A stretch of DNA of 64,000 nucleotides, taken from the NCBI GenBank assembly GCA_015680685.1, contig MNCI01015796.1, positions 572,094 through 636,093 of the forward strand. Reading direction: 5' to 3'. This stretch comes from Gnetum montanum (Eukaryota > Streptophyta > Gnetopsida > Gnetales > Gnetaceae). Below, piece by piece: positions 34,901-45,660 of this stretch; the stretch's first letter is position 1; every line of letters begins with the position of its first letter. Both the position numbers and the translations under genes were made by a program. Under the pieces are notes generated by a model. The model was not told the DNA's origin. It saw nothing but the letters and a program-made list of their open reading frames with translations, and ran no database searches.

Positions 34901-36454
34901 CGCAAAGAGTGGGGCCCATCATAAAGGCCTCCAGAGTGACGCGAGCGAGGGCTATCCCTTCATCCTCAATTAGAGTCCCATCTGGGTTGGTCTTTGGCCT
35001 GCAAATAAACACATGTTAAAACAAAAACTAACATCAAACGATGATCGATGAAGCAATAAAGTCAAATGGTCTTACCTAGTTATCCTGTACACCATGCCAA
35101 GAGGATTCTGGAATAGGGTGTGTGCACGGGCAGCTATAAACAATGTATTGTTGATGTAATCCAACCCTGGTGGCAGCAATGCCCACACACGTGTTAACGG
35201 GCGCGTTGACTTGGTCCCGTGGGTAGTGCCATCCTCATCAACAAACGGCCCCTCGTCAATGTCTTCCATGAAGACCACGACACTTTCAGCGGCCCCCGGC
35301 AATATTGCATCAACCACACTCCATGCGGTCACTTCGTCAAAAAACGACCACATAGCCACTTCAAAATTGGTTAACAAGAAAGCCAGAGATTCGCCAGCAC
35401 CTTCCCTGAACCAGACCCCCTTGCTATCCACGAATAGATTCAGGGGCACATCGTCATCCTCAACGCGGCCAGCCCATGTCAGAACCCCGACGAGTTCAAC
35501 CACAATAAGAAAGCGTTTGTTGTCCCTCCAACCAATCGCAATGTCATAAAACGACAATTTGCATCACAAATCAGCAAAAAAATCAAAAATTTAACTAACT
35601 GTTTACGCCCAGCGTATACGTTGTACACAAAGCATATACGCCAACTCTACAGCGTGGAAAACACAACTTACGCCCAGCGTATACGCTATACACAGCGTAT
35701 ACGCCCACGATTTACGCCCATGATTCGCGCTCAGCGTATACGCCGCACACGGTGTACGCTGAACAAACTTAGAACTGAGTGATTCAGAATTAGCACATAC
35801 GATATACACAGAGTGTATACGACGATCTACACTTAGCACAAAAAACGCGATCAATCCGGCGTATATGCTGTCTGCAGAACGTATACACCGACTAATAGTT
35901 AGCGTAAAGAACGAAATTTAGCTCAACGTACACGCTAGCCAACTCAGCGTCTATACTGACGGTGATCTGTTTATGCTGACGCCCCAACTGTATATGCTCA
36001 ATTTCAAGTTTGACGTGAACAGTTTATGCCAGAAAGAAAGCGGTATGCCCAAGACAACTGTACGCGTATGGCATATACGCCGAACAAACCCTCAGCGTAT
36101 ACGCCGTCGCAAGAAACAAAACTTACGTCGATGACAAACACGCTAACAAACTTTTACGCTAAAACAACGCAAAAAAATGTTTACGCTAGGACTGAACACC
36201 ATCTACGCTGCACAGATTACGCTACGCTGAAAACCCTCGTAAACCCGCTACGGTCGGCGTATACGCCGGGTTCGTCTACGCTAGAAAGCACAAACAAAAA
36301 TAGAAGTAGGGATCAAGGCTTACCTCTGGGATGTCACGGACCACGCCGGCACCTTCGGCCTGGGCAGGCCCTGCAACATGGCCTCCGTCTCCTCGGTGAA
36401 GGTTAAGGCAGGCCCCTTCCTCCCCTGGCCCTCCACTTCCTTGCCCTTGCCCAT
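31922..36454 (-). pseudogene. Antisense eight-exon gene of N (HAD-like domain, coiled coil)
   Basis: Exons read leftwards: 36454-36324, 35558-35076, 34998-34736, 34642-33602, 33502-33272, 33178-32984, 32907-32123, 32023-31922. Their sum is 3231 nt (1076 codons plus stop TAG). All introns are 76-99 bp except intron 1 (765 bp), and all are GT-AG except the intron 1 acceptor, which reads AA. Exon 1 is a short basic leader (MGKGKEVEGQGRKG). Exon 2 resembles a NIF/FCP1-type phosphatase with lost catalytic residues. Exons 3-4 hold a conserved region of unknown function (GWLHEDW; LFRAWVFPKTLSQ). Exons 5-6 are acidic and low complexity. Exon 7 is coiled-coil-like and exon 8 a short, mostly acidic tail. 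Only two in-frame stops occur (TGA 34602-34604, TAG 32468-32470); E1 has CAG at the second. The same model fits E1. No known function; clearly a genuine gene, recently damaged. Confidence 0.85.
35595..36290. repeat. GCGTATACGC palindrome array inside antisense intron 1
   Basis: About six exact GCGTATACGC cores plus numerous variants fill the enlarged intron 1. The E1 homologue of this intron is only 277 bp and lacks them. The same palindrome fills U3 of the N LTRs, so the array was probably gained in N. Confidence 0.75.
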
Positions 36455-36703
36455 TTCAGAGCATCTACGCTAGCGATCCACGTTCACGCTGAGTAACTAT
36501 ACGCCAACGTTAAGAGGTTCAAGCCTCGGCGTCTACATTGGGTTCAACCTTCGGCGTCTACGCTCAGGTTCTGAGTTACGCTTACGCTAGGGTATGGTGG
36601 TTTACGGTTACGCTTTAGCAGTTGTACGCTTACGCTTACGCTCGCTCAGGTTACGCTCTATGCTGTCGCTTTCGAAACAGGAAACAAATGGACCCCCCTT
36701 CCC

Positions 36704-36711
36704 TTTATATA
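36704..36711 (-). promoter_or_regulatory. TATA box for the N antisense gene
   Basis: On the minus strand the context is CACTATATAAAGGG, a near-ideal plant TATA box 250 bp upstream of the exon 1 ATG. It suggests an independent antisense promoter. Confidence 0.6.
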
Positions 36712-36904
36712 GTGCTCGACGACGCTGACGCTGACGCCACTGCCGCTTACGCCGCCATTGCCTCGTTTTCACCTTTTTTGCCTATTTTTCACCAAAATCG
36801 TTCCAAAACGATAAAATTTAACGAAAAATTCATTAAAAAATAGGGATTATTACATCTTGGTTCCTCCGCGGACCCCGTTTTACACGTTTACGCTGGTTTA
36901 AACA

Positions 36905-37030
36905 CCCAATGGCCCGGTACGGCCTTAAACTACCATTTCCCCATCCGCCCATGGCCCAGTACGGCCTTAAACTACCGCTCACTGCCCGGTAAGGCATAAA
37001 ACTGCCATACGTCCAGGTGTGACGATAATC
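36905..37030 (+). repeat. TAAACT cassettes before N RT
   Basis: Two strong units (GGCCCGGTACGGCCTTAAACT, GGCCCAGTACGGCCTTAAACT) and one weaker unit (CCCGGTAAGGCATAAAACTG) lie between the antisense promoter region and the start of pol. Confidence 0.65.
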
Positions 37031-37115
37031 CACCGTTATACACGTACACATAGTCTAAAATCATCAAAAGACACGGAACAATCCCTTTGCTCATGCAACT
37101 CTCGGTTTATTGGCA

Positions 37116-37117
37116 AG
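37116..37117 (+). promoter_or_regulatory. Candidate 3' splice site before N RT
   Basis: GGCAAG|GATAAG precedes the pol ATG at 37128. E1 has TTTTGCAG|GATAA at the equivalent place (51852-51853). Tat/Ogre elements are known to splice an intron between protease and RT. No conserved donor was found, so the intron is unproven. Confidence 0.35.
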
Positions 37118-37127
37118 GATAAGCTCA

Positions 37128-40100
37128 ATGGACTACCAGCGCTTGACCACACCGTTAACCGTCAACGGACCATACGGCACCATTACATGGGACTTTGACA
37201 TAAACTTCATCAACTCAAGTCCACTAATGGATGACGCGGTCATAGCCTTAACACAACAAAGAATAGACGACTACGGAGGCATGACGAAATTTCTTGACAT
37301 AGAGGCCGAAAACATCACTGAAGATCCGTTAGCTGAAACACCCATTACCATGCCCNNNNNNNNNNNNNNNNNNNNNNNNNNNNNNNNNNNNNNNNNNNNN
37401 NNNNNNNNNNNNNNNNNNNNNNNNNNNNNNNNNNNNNNNNNNNNNNNNNNNNNNNNNNNNNNNNNNNNNNNNNNNNNNNNNNNNNNNNNNNNNNNNNNNN
37501 NNNNNNNNNNNNNNNNNNNNNNNNNNNNNNNNNNNNNNNNNNNNNNNNNNNNNNNNNNNNNNNNNNNNNNNNNNNNNNNNNNNNNNNNNNNNNNNNNNNN
37601 NNNNNNNNNNNNNNNNNNNNNNNNNNNNNNNNNNNNNNNNNNNNNNNNNNNNNNNNNNNNNNNNNNNNNNNNNNNNNNNNNNNNNNNNNNNNNNNNNNNN
37701 NNNNNNNNNNNNNNNNNNNNNNNNNNNNNNNNNNNNNNNNNNNNNNNNNNNNNNNNNNNNNNNNNNNNNNNNNNNNNNNNNNNNNNNNNNNNNNNNNNNN
37801 NNNNNNNNNNNNNNNNNNNNNNNNNNNNNNNNNNNNNNNNNNNNNNNNNNNNNNNNNNNNNNNNNNNNNNNNNNNNNNNNNNNNNNNNNNNNNNNNNNNN
37901 NNNNNNNNNNNNNNNNNNNNNNNNNNNNNNNNNNNNNNNNNNNNNNNNNNNNNNNNNNNNNNNNNNNNNNNNNNNNNNNNNNNNNNNNNNNNNNNNNNNN
38001 NNNNNNNNNNNNNNNNNNNNNNNNNNNNNNNNNNNNNNNNNNNNNNNNNNNNNNNNNNNNNNNNNNNNNNNNNNNNNNNNNNNNNNNNNNNNNNNNNNNN
38101 NNNNNNNNNNNNNNNNNNNNNNNNNNNNNNNNNNNNNNNNNNNNNNNNNNNNNNNNNNNNNNNNNNNNNNNNNNNNNNNNNNNNNNNNNNNNNNAAAATA
38201 TCAAAACAGCACTTGCCCGACTGCCTGCGGTCTACCCGCCCCAAAACAACAAACCGTTTTACATCTACCTTGCCACTTCAGAATCGTCCATCGCGTCTAT
38301 GCTCTGCCAGAAACGAGATGACGGAACTGAAGTCCTTGTATACTACTTGAGCCATGCCCTAGTTGCTCATGAAAAGAAGTACAACGATGTGGAAAGGTCA
38401 TGTTTAGCTTTGGTCTTTTCTCTAAGAAAATGGTGACATTACCTCTTCCGTAATCAAGTCTACATAATTTGTAAGGACAATGTACTGCGAGCCATAATAG
38501 GAAACATTTATGAAACGAGTCGAATAGCCCGGTGGAAAGCCATGATAGCCGAATTCGACCTGTACTACGTAGCGCAATCATCGGTAAAAGGTCAAGCCAT
38601 AGCAGATCAGATGGCTACATCGCCAACACGGGATCAAGTGACTATAGAGCTGGAATTCCCAGACGAAAACATAAGCGCCATAGACATAGTGCCCCAAGAT
38701 TATGATGCCATCTTAAACTTCGATGGAGCATCCACCTCTCGAGGAGGAAGTGTAGCCGCTGTAATCACCTATCCCTCCGGTGAGATCCGACCCTTTGCCT
38801 ATCGTTTCAATTTTCACTGTACTAATAACATAGCAGAGTACGAAGGTCTCCTTAGAGGTCTCGTGACAGCACTGGCTTCAGATATCACAAGGCTCGTAGT
38901 CAGAGGGGATTCACAATTGGTTGTAAACCAAGTTACAGACATTTACACATGCAAAGCCCAACATTTACAACCATACTGTGACTTGGCGAAACATTTAATG
39001 AAACAATTTGAACACATTGATGTGCAACACGTCTCTTGAAACGATAACACCATCGTAGACGCGTTAGCCACACTAGCGTTAAATATATCGCTCGACATGT
39101 TCTATGCCTTGCCAAGCTCCGTAATCAACTGTCATGAACCAATAACTTCCGATACGTTGCCGATCGCATCTGTTAGTACAACACACGCAATATAATGGTA
39201 TGATGACATAAAAGAGTACCTTCTATGCGGCGAAGCACCACGCCACCTAACAAATGCTCAGAAAGACGCAGTGCAAAAACGTTCTAGGCAGTACACCTTG
39301 GTAGGGGACACACTATGTCATCGATCCTACGAAGGAATATTGCTAACATGTGTAAGTAGTGATGATGCCCAAACGATTGTTGATCAAGTACATGAGGGAC
39401 TATGTGGAGGACACATAGCACCAAAAGCCATGGCCACGAAAATAAGACGCTTAGGCTATTATTGGCCGCATATGGAATATGACTGCTCCTCCAAGGTTAA
39501 AACATGTAACATTTGTCAAAAACATAGTAACTTAATACATGTACGGCCAAACGAGTTGCACACAGCACAAATAACATGGCCTTTTCAGAAGTGGGGATTG
39601 GACCTTATCGGCCCGATAACACCCTCATCTTCTGCAGGGCACAGTTTCATCATAACTGCTACTGAATATTTCATGAAGTGGGTAGAAGCAGCTCCCCTTC
39701 GGAAAACGACTTCTAAACGTGTGTGCAACTTTATCCTAGAAAACATTGTAACCCGCTTTGGCACCCCTTTGACAATTATCACTAACAACGGGCCGCAATT
39801 TAGTAGTGCCGAAACAAAAACCTTTTGCGACGGTCTGGGGATCAAACACTCGTTTTCCTCTCCTTACTATCCTCAAAACAATGGGCAAGCAGAAGCAACC
39901 AATAAGACGATCATAACGATACTGAAGAAAATGCTAACCCAAAGCAAAAGGAAGTGGCACGAGCAATTACTATATGCATTATGGGCTTACCGCACTACTC
40001 ACCGAATGTCAACAGGTAAAACTCCGTACAGTCTTGTTTATGGTTCAGAAGCTGTTTTACCTCTGGAATTGCAGGTACCATCTTTAAGGATCACACTCTC

Positions 40101-40434
40101 CGGACTTCTCGACGATGGTCAAAACAATGAGCTACGTCTCATTGACCTTGACTCGGTGGAAGAGGAACGCATACGCGCGCTTGATCAGATCGAATGGTAC
40201 CAAAAGCAACAACGACAGCGACATCGGCATGACATCAATAGACGCCCAATCCACGAAGGTGATCTCGTACTCAAAGCTGTTTGGGAACACCTGGACAAAT
40301 TCTTAGCCAATTGGGAAGGGCCCTACATGGTCATCAAAGCATTCGATAACGGTGCATTCAAGCTGGCCAACATGGAAGGGAACGAGCTCGCTAATCCGAT
40401 GAATCATTTGTACCTAAAATCGTTCTATGTCTGA
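37128..40434 (+). pseudogene. N pol: RT (mostly in gap), two RNase H domains, integrase
   Basis: The start (37128) and an N-terminal stretch up to TPITMP match E1 pol, then an 839-N gap removes RT. After the gap come the end of RT and gypsy RNase H (38230-38540: FYIYLATSESSIASML, then NDVERSCLALVFSL). An archaeal-type RNase H with D, E, D residues follows (LNFDGASTSRGGS about 38715, NNIAEYEGLLRGL about 38830, VVRGDSQLVVNQ about 38900); this dual arrangement marks the Tat lineage. Integrase: zinc-binding HEGLCGGHIAPKAM...CNICQKH (39393-39530), core WGLDLIGP (39593) and NNGQAEATNK (39882). The second catalytic Asp is changed: ITNNGPQF for TDNGPQF. The frame is open from 39271 to 40434, with stops upstream (38433, 39037, 39193). 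Confidence 0.85.
37356..38194. other. Assembly gap of 839 N
   Basis: A run of N replaces most of the RT domain of N. The flanking frames on both sides belong to the same pol gene, so the gap is internal to the element. Long ORFs predicted across it are artefacts. Confidence 0.99.
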
Positions 40435-40439
40435 ACACA

Positions 40440-40790
40440 AACTCAGGTACATGGAAGTCCTGGAATCACGACTATAAACTGATACCACAGCTCATCCTGG
40501 GATCACGACTATAAACTGATACCACAAAACAGTCCTGGATTATAACTTAAAACTAATACCACAGTGTCCACAATGACAATAAACTACCTCCTGTCTGGCA
40601 TGACAGTAAACTGCCGCCGTCACAACCATCAGGGTCCGCCAAGACTATAAACTAGCTTACCTCTTCATAGTCCGCTAAGACTAAAAACTGGCAATGTACC
40701 GTCCGTCACAACGCTAAACAGGCAATGTCCAACGGGTTATGACATAAAACTAACCCACAAAAGTCTGCCAAGACTATAAACTGGCAAATC
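40440..40790 (+). repeat. TAAACT cassettes after N integrase
   Basis: About twelve units in the sense direction, spaced about 25-45 bp, for example ACGACTATAAACTGATACCA and GCCAAGACTATAAACTGGCA. In the latter, TGCCA and TGGCA flank the core and could pair. Confidence 0.75.
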
Positions 40791-41781
40791 CACATCCGCC
40801 ACATCACTCCGCCGCCATGCTCATTCATTGCTCGCTTCATTGCACCACTTGCTATCAGTTGCCATCCTCAGTACTGCTTTCATCTGCATATAGTACCTGC
40901 CGCTCTCCAGCACCTCTGTGCCATCAGCCGCCATGTAAGTCTAAGCTCGTCTATTCGCTCACGGTTTTCTTGTCTCCTTGGCGTTACGTTTGTAGGATGA
41001 CACCCAGAAGTTTCGTACAAAGATGCACTTCGTTGTAAGCAGCAAGATAAGACAATGTTTGCAGCATACCTGGCAGGACTAAATCAAACCATTCACTAAT
41101 ACATCCCCATTCGTTCCCTAGTTTCCATTCAACTACACCCTTGACACACCCAGTACATTCAACACATTGAGCACGCTGTTGCACGCTGCAATACGCCACA
41201 CAGTACAACACTTGCGCACGAGTACACAAACAGAGCAAAGTTTAAAAATAAAACCTCGAGCACTTCCCATGTAAGCCCCAGGCGGGAAGGCAGTCATCTC
41301 AAAACCAAGTACTCGTGCCCAAACTAGTCAAAAAGCATCTAGTCGCATGGCTTTGGCTCCCCGCCAACAAGTTCCCCTGAACACTTAACATGGGCCCTAT
41401 TCTCCCAAAGAATGAAACACATCCTCCCATAGTTTTGGTCCCGTCAACAAGTTCTCTTGCACACTAACCAAGAGCCTTGTAAAGACACACCTCGCATGTC
41501 TAAACTCCGAGTCTGCTAAACAATGGCTATTGACAAGGATCGGCATGCCTCACATCAGAACATCCCCTTTCCCCTGATTAATCTCCTGGACCGATCATCA
41601 ATCCCCGCAATCTCCCTGACCTCCCAGATGCAAAATTCCCCTTTCCCAATCCTCTGTACTACTGAACACGGTGCGATGACGTCTCGTCCAAGTGGCAGCA
41701 GACAAAGTCTTCGTCAAGTCGCTTGTGATGCTTTGCACTTCCTTGTCGACGCTTCTCGGGACGATTCCTCCAAGCATCAAC
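40791..41781 (+). other. N 3' untranslated region; no gene
   Basis: No domain is recognisable in the short ORFs here. C/T-rich sequence leads to the polypurine tract. Confidence 0.55.
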
Positions 41782-41792
41782 AAAGAGGGGCC
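41782..41792 (+). promoter_or_regulatory. N polypurine tract
   Basis: AAAGAGGGGCC lies immediately before the 3' LTR. E1 has the same AACAAAGAGGGGCCAT at 57027-57041. It primes plus-strand synthesis. Confidence 0.75.
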
Positions 41793-41794
41793 AA

Positions 41795-42941
41795 TGAAAC
41801 ACCACAAAATGTGGAGCTTAGTACTTGTCCAATGCCAAACAGGACCCTGGATTCACGAACGACGCCGGCTGCATGATCGCAACACTTAGTCTTTGCTAAG
41901 TACATGGTGCCAGCGTATACACTCCAGCGTATACGCCAAGATCACACATACAACGTATACGCCCGGCACACAGCGTATACGTCCAGCGTGTACGCCCGGC
42001 ACTTCAGCGTATACGCCCGGCTCTCCGACGTACACGCTCAGGTACTGCAGATGCACACGCTCGACGACAAGATCTCTAATGACAGCATGAAGATAACACC
42101 GAAGAGCAAGGATTGAAGCAAGTGGACATCCTTTAGCGTATACGTCTAGTGTGTACGCCCAACATCCATCAGCGTCTACACCTGGCGTATACGCCCAACT
42201 TTCACCAGCGTATATGCCCAACGCTCAACATCTCCACCTAGTTCACGCCCAGCATTTTCAGCGTATACGCCTAGCGTATACGCCGACCTGATGTGGCGTA
42301 TACGCCCAGCAGTTGTAACATTTTGTATATTTGTAAAGTGTATGCACCCGGTCAACGCGCCACGTGTCTCCCATCCCGAGTCTAGCGTAACAACCTGTAT
42401 AAAACCCCCATTTTTCCACTTCATTAAGACGGTTCACAAAATCCCGGATCACACCAGAGAACATTTACACTGCGCAAAAGCGCAGAAAACCTTCTTACGT
42501 TGGGAAGTCCTGCACGCCGCAGATCTAGTCTCTTACGCTCCGCTCGCCCTGCAAACCGACCGAGTCACCTATGTGTACGCCGGGGCTTTTCGTCAGCCTT
42601 GTGTTCCCACAACTGCGTTAGACCGGTGCACAGTTTTACGTCAATTTGGCCCATGCCTCGTTTATGTCTGTTTACGCTCACGCTTCGTTTGCATCCGTTT
42701 ACGTTTCACGCTGCTTTTGCTGTTTACGCCTGCACGCCGTTTACGCATAACCCAGTGTATAGCATTTTGCGTACGCGCGAGGAAATCCTTGTCTGATCCC
42801 CGTGCAGACCACCCAAGGTACTCTACCTCCGTTGCATTCCAACTCGCCCTCAGGCGAAGGCAGGGTCTTCTGTACCTGTCCCGCGATCCCACGGCCTCTG
42901 TTTTCCCTTCCAGCTAGAGACCGACGATTTCAGGTGGTACA
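41795..42941 (+). repeat. N 3' LTR
   Basis: It starts TGAAACACCACAAAATGTGG and ends GGTGGTACA. It carries a similar GCGTATACGC array (41909-42310) and TATAAAA at 42398-42404. Target copy GTATC follows at 42942. Confidence 0.88.
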
Positions 42942-45312
42942 GTATCGAGCCCTCCCTTGCTCTTCCATCTCAACCTTGGAAGAGCTTTTGACACAGTTCG
43001 TGACTCACTTTAAATACAACCTAATGCCGGAAGTCACATTGGATAAGCTTATGGGAGTGAAACAAGACCCGCTCGAACCAGTCCAAAAGTTCATATAGCG
43101 ATGGAGTGCTACTTTGAATGAAATCTATGAGCCAATCGCGGAGGCCCATTTGCTAGCCATATTCAAAGGAGCAGTTAACGATTTTATTAAATCTAAGCTA
43201 TATTATCTTTCCCCCAGCTCCTTGCATCAGCCTTCGCTCAAACTAAAAGCATCCAAGATGCTGCGGAGGCTAGCAAAGATCCGGCGTATGTCGCCTACAA
43301 AAACGCTAACAACAAAGGCAAGGATAAAGGCAAAACAACAACAACGATGGTAGCTGCGCTGGCTAAAGGTGCTAAGAACAAAAACAAGAAGGCACCTACG
43401 GTATCACCCGAGACCATGGCTAGTGCGAGCAACACCAGCCAAGACACATCTGCCGCTGACAAGCCCCCCCAGTCAAAACCAAACTTTGAGCGTAAAGACC
43501 GCTCAAAGTATGCAGTCCTTCCTGTCAAACATTCAAAACTATTGAAACAACTATTAAGGGCAGGATACATTCAGCCTAAGAAGGTATCCGAGGAAGCTCT
43601 GAAGCGTCACAGGCGTTACTGTGAACTGCTGAAGAATCCTTCTTTAGCCCTGCCTGACGAACCACCAGTTCTGAGGTCTTTCAGGCTGGACCGCTTCTTT
43701 GACTACCACCAGTATTGTGGTCACAACATAGATTACTGCTGGGCGTTGAAAGACGACATTCAACTCATGATCGACGATGGTCATTTGAAACTAGACGGCA
43801 ATAGTCCAACACGTCCGGAAAATCAAGCATTACACGTGTACCAGGATTCGTTGAATGCAAACAACGCACCCTACACGATCAACGTGGTGAGTACGGACAG
43901 TGAGAGGAAAGTACCACCCTAACAACCTTTTGTTTTGCATGTACCTACTGACTCACCAAGGGGGACAAACTTTTCACCGGCAGCTAAAGGTGCCTCAAGG
44001 CCACCCTTCATCATTCGGGCGCCTTCTCCAAATTCAACTCAACCTTCCTGTAACAGTAAAGCCGCGGCTATGTCCGCGCCCACACCTAAGGCGCCTTTCA
44101 TTCTTTGGGTGCTAAAATCGCCGGCTGCCCCTTTTACGCAGGGGCAAGCCTCTAATACATCACCTAATAAGCAAAAGGAAGGGGAGGCGTCTAGTAATGT
44201 TGCAAAAAAATCACCTTACGCTAGGCTTTGCTAGGCCCAAACCTTTAGCCTCTGTCCCTGCATCGACGTCTCCTGGGCAGGACAAGGGTGTAGAAACATA
44301 GCCACCCACCCTAGGCAAGAAAAAAGGCAACCCTCCGACCGACACTGTTCCACCCTGGGAGATCCATCTCTTGGGGCAAATGGAAGAAGATAAGAGGGAC
44401 AAACAAGCCAGTAAAGAACGGGATTTGCTCAACGTATTTACGTAGGTCAAACAGGCTCTGAAACAAAAAAACACAACGCTGAGCCTCTATGACCTGCTCA
44501 TGACGTCTCAAAAACACCGTGAGGTTATGGTCCGTATGTTAACTTCCATACCAGTGGAGGAAAGCTTACCAGCGGAGGAGGAAGCAATACACGCTGTCAT
44601 GTTTCCCTCCGACACTGAGCGACCTAAACCTACCTCGTTGACCTTTCGTGATGAATCCATCAAAGATGATCCTGAGAAAGGTCAAGTGACAACTGAACCC
44701 ATGTTTATCACCATCCGGGTCAGTCAATACCAGATCCGGAGGATACACGTGGACGACGGTGCAGCTACAAATGTCATCCCTTATCCCATCGTGGATAGGT
44801 TGGGTTTGGTTGACCAAATCAGTCCCTCAACGACAACGTGCGTAAAGTTGTTCAACGGAGCACGGGTTCAGGTCAAGGGAATGGTGCGCATCGAATTTGT
44901 GGCAGGGGATCAATTCCCAACGGATGCTACATTCCTTGTCATCGAGGAGATGCCTGGGTTCAACTTAATTCTAGGGAGGTCCTGGCTAGCCCAACTGAGG
45001 GCAATTTCGTCACCAATCCATCAAGAGATACATCTCCCTTACGCAGGGAGGGAGGTTGTAATACGTGGTGACGAAATCACTCCCAGGACTGTCAACAACA
45101 TCGAGGAAGAGCGAGGTTCGGAGATAGAAACGTCGGATGATCAGACCCATCTCCGAATCCCTGAACAAACTGAAACGAATGATGACAATCTAGCCTGGGC
45201 CACCCTGCCATTTCAGGACGGTAATGTAGAAGAGTCAGACTGCAAACTTCCCCGTCCTTATGCACCACTGAGCGTAAAGGCCATAAAGAAACAATTACGA
45301 ATTAGTGATTAA
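42942..45312 (+). pseudogene. E1 gag (3' part) and protease
   Basis: The frame resumes after the N insertion as YRALPCSSISTLEELLTQF, then KYNLMPEVTLDKL, with a TAG at 43096. A Lys-rich linker and a zinc-binding segment follow (DYHQYCGHNIDYCWALK, about 43700). The homologues of the N Pro-rich repeats are weaker (PFVLHVP, PPFIIRAP, APFILWVL). After frameshifts near 44230-44450, an open frame (44500-45312) carries protease: IHVDDGAATNVIPYP at about 44746-44790 with D-D-G-A, and FNLILGRSWLAQLRA at about 44960. It ends VKAIKKQLRISD. About 6.5 kb of antisense gene plus solo LTR separates it from RT. Confidence 0.82.
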
Positions 45313-45514
45313 TCTGAATGGCATTTACGCGCGTTTTTACATATTTACTAATTTTTCCTTTTACACTTAGCAGTTTGCATTGTCAATCTTCTTTCGTATA
45401 TTCATACATATTTACGCTTGCTATTCATTACGCTTGCTATTCATTACGCTCTTTGGTCATCTTAGTACAATTATGCAGAAATGTACATTATTATCAATTA
45501 CGCTTTCAAAATTA

Positions 45515-45660
45515 CATAGATAGCCCGCAACGGCCTAAAACTAGTAACGGCCTGCAATGGCCTTAAACTTGCAGTGGCCCGCAATGGTCTAAAACTACCT
45601 CGTATCTTACACAAACACTACCTGGCGACCCGTGATGGCCTTAAACTAGCAATTCCATGC
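45515..45660 (+). repeat. TAAACT cassettes after E1 gag-pro
   Basis: Four units: GCCCGCAACGGCCTAAAACT, GGCCTGCAATGGCCTTAAACT, GGCCCGCAATGGTCTAAAACT and GACCCGTGATGGCCTTAAACT. They sit at the same position as in N. 45661-45849 shows nothing further. Confidence 0.7.

Larger units (their letters stand above)
25160..42941 (+). mobile_element. N: Tat-lineage LTR retrotransposon nested in E1 gag
   Basis: N is 17.8 kb, with LTRs of 1212 and 1147 bp and target duplication GTATC. It contains PBS (26377), a long leader, gag (27249), protease (to 31329), TAAACT cassettes, antisense eight-exon gene (31922-36454), cassettes, pol with an 839-N gap (37128-40434), cassettes, 3' region and polypurine tract (41782). 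It shares layout, protein families, LTR start (TGAAACACC) and polypurine tract with E1, but its LTRs are otherwise different, so it is a sister family. It is younger than the E1 insertion. Stops in gag and the antisense gene show decay. Confidence 0.9.

Noticed and set aside
32115-35549. Plus-strand ORFs overlapping the antisense gene of N (e.g. 32115-32447, 33610-33903, 35211-35549)
   Set aside because: They are shadows of the antisense exons: they end at exon edges, lack domains and are not conserved in E1.
37110-38321. Long ORFs of 291-403 codons spanning the N run on both strands
   Set aside because: They consist mainly of unknown residues from the 839-N gap; only the flanking pol residues are real.
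42291-42917. 208-codon plus-strand ORF in the N 3' LTR
   Set aside because: It spans the TATA box and R-U5; the homologous 5' LTR has a 58-bp length difference and no matching frame.
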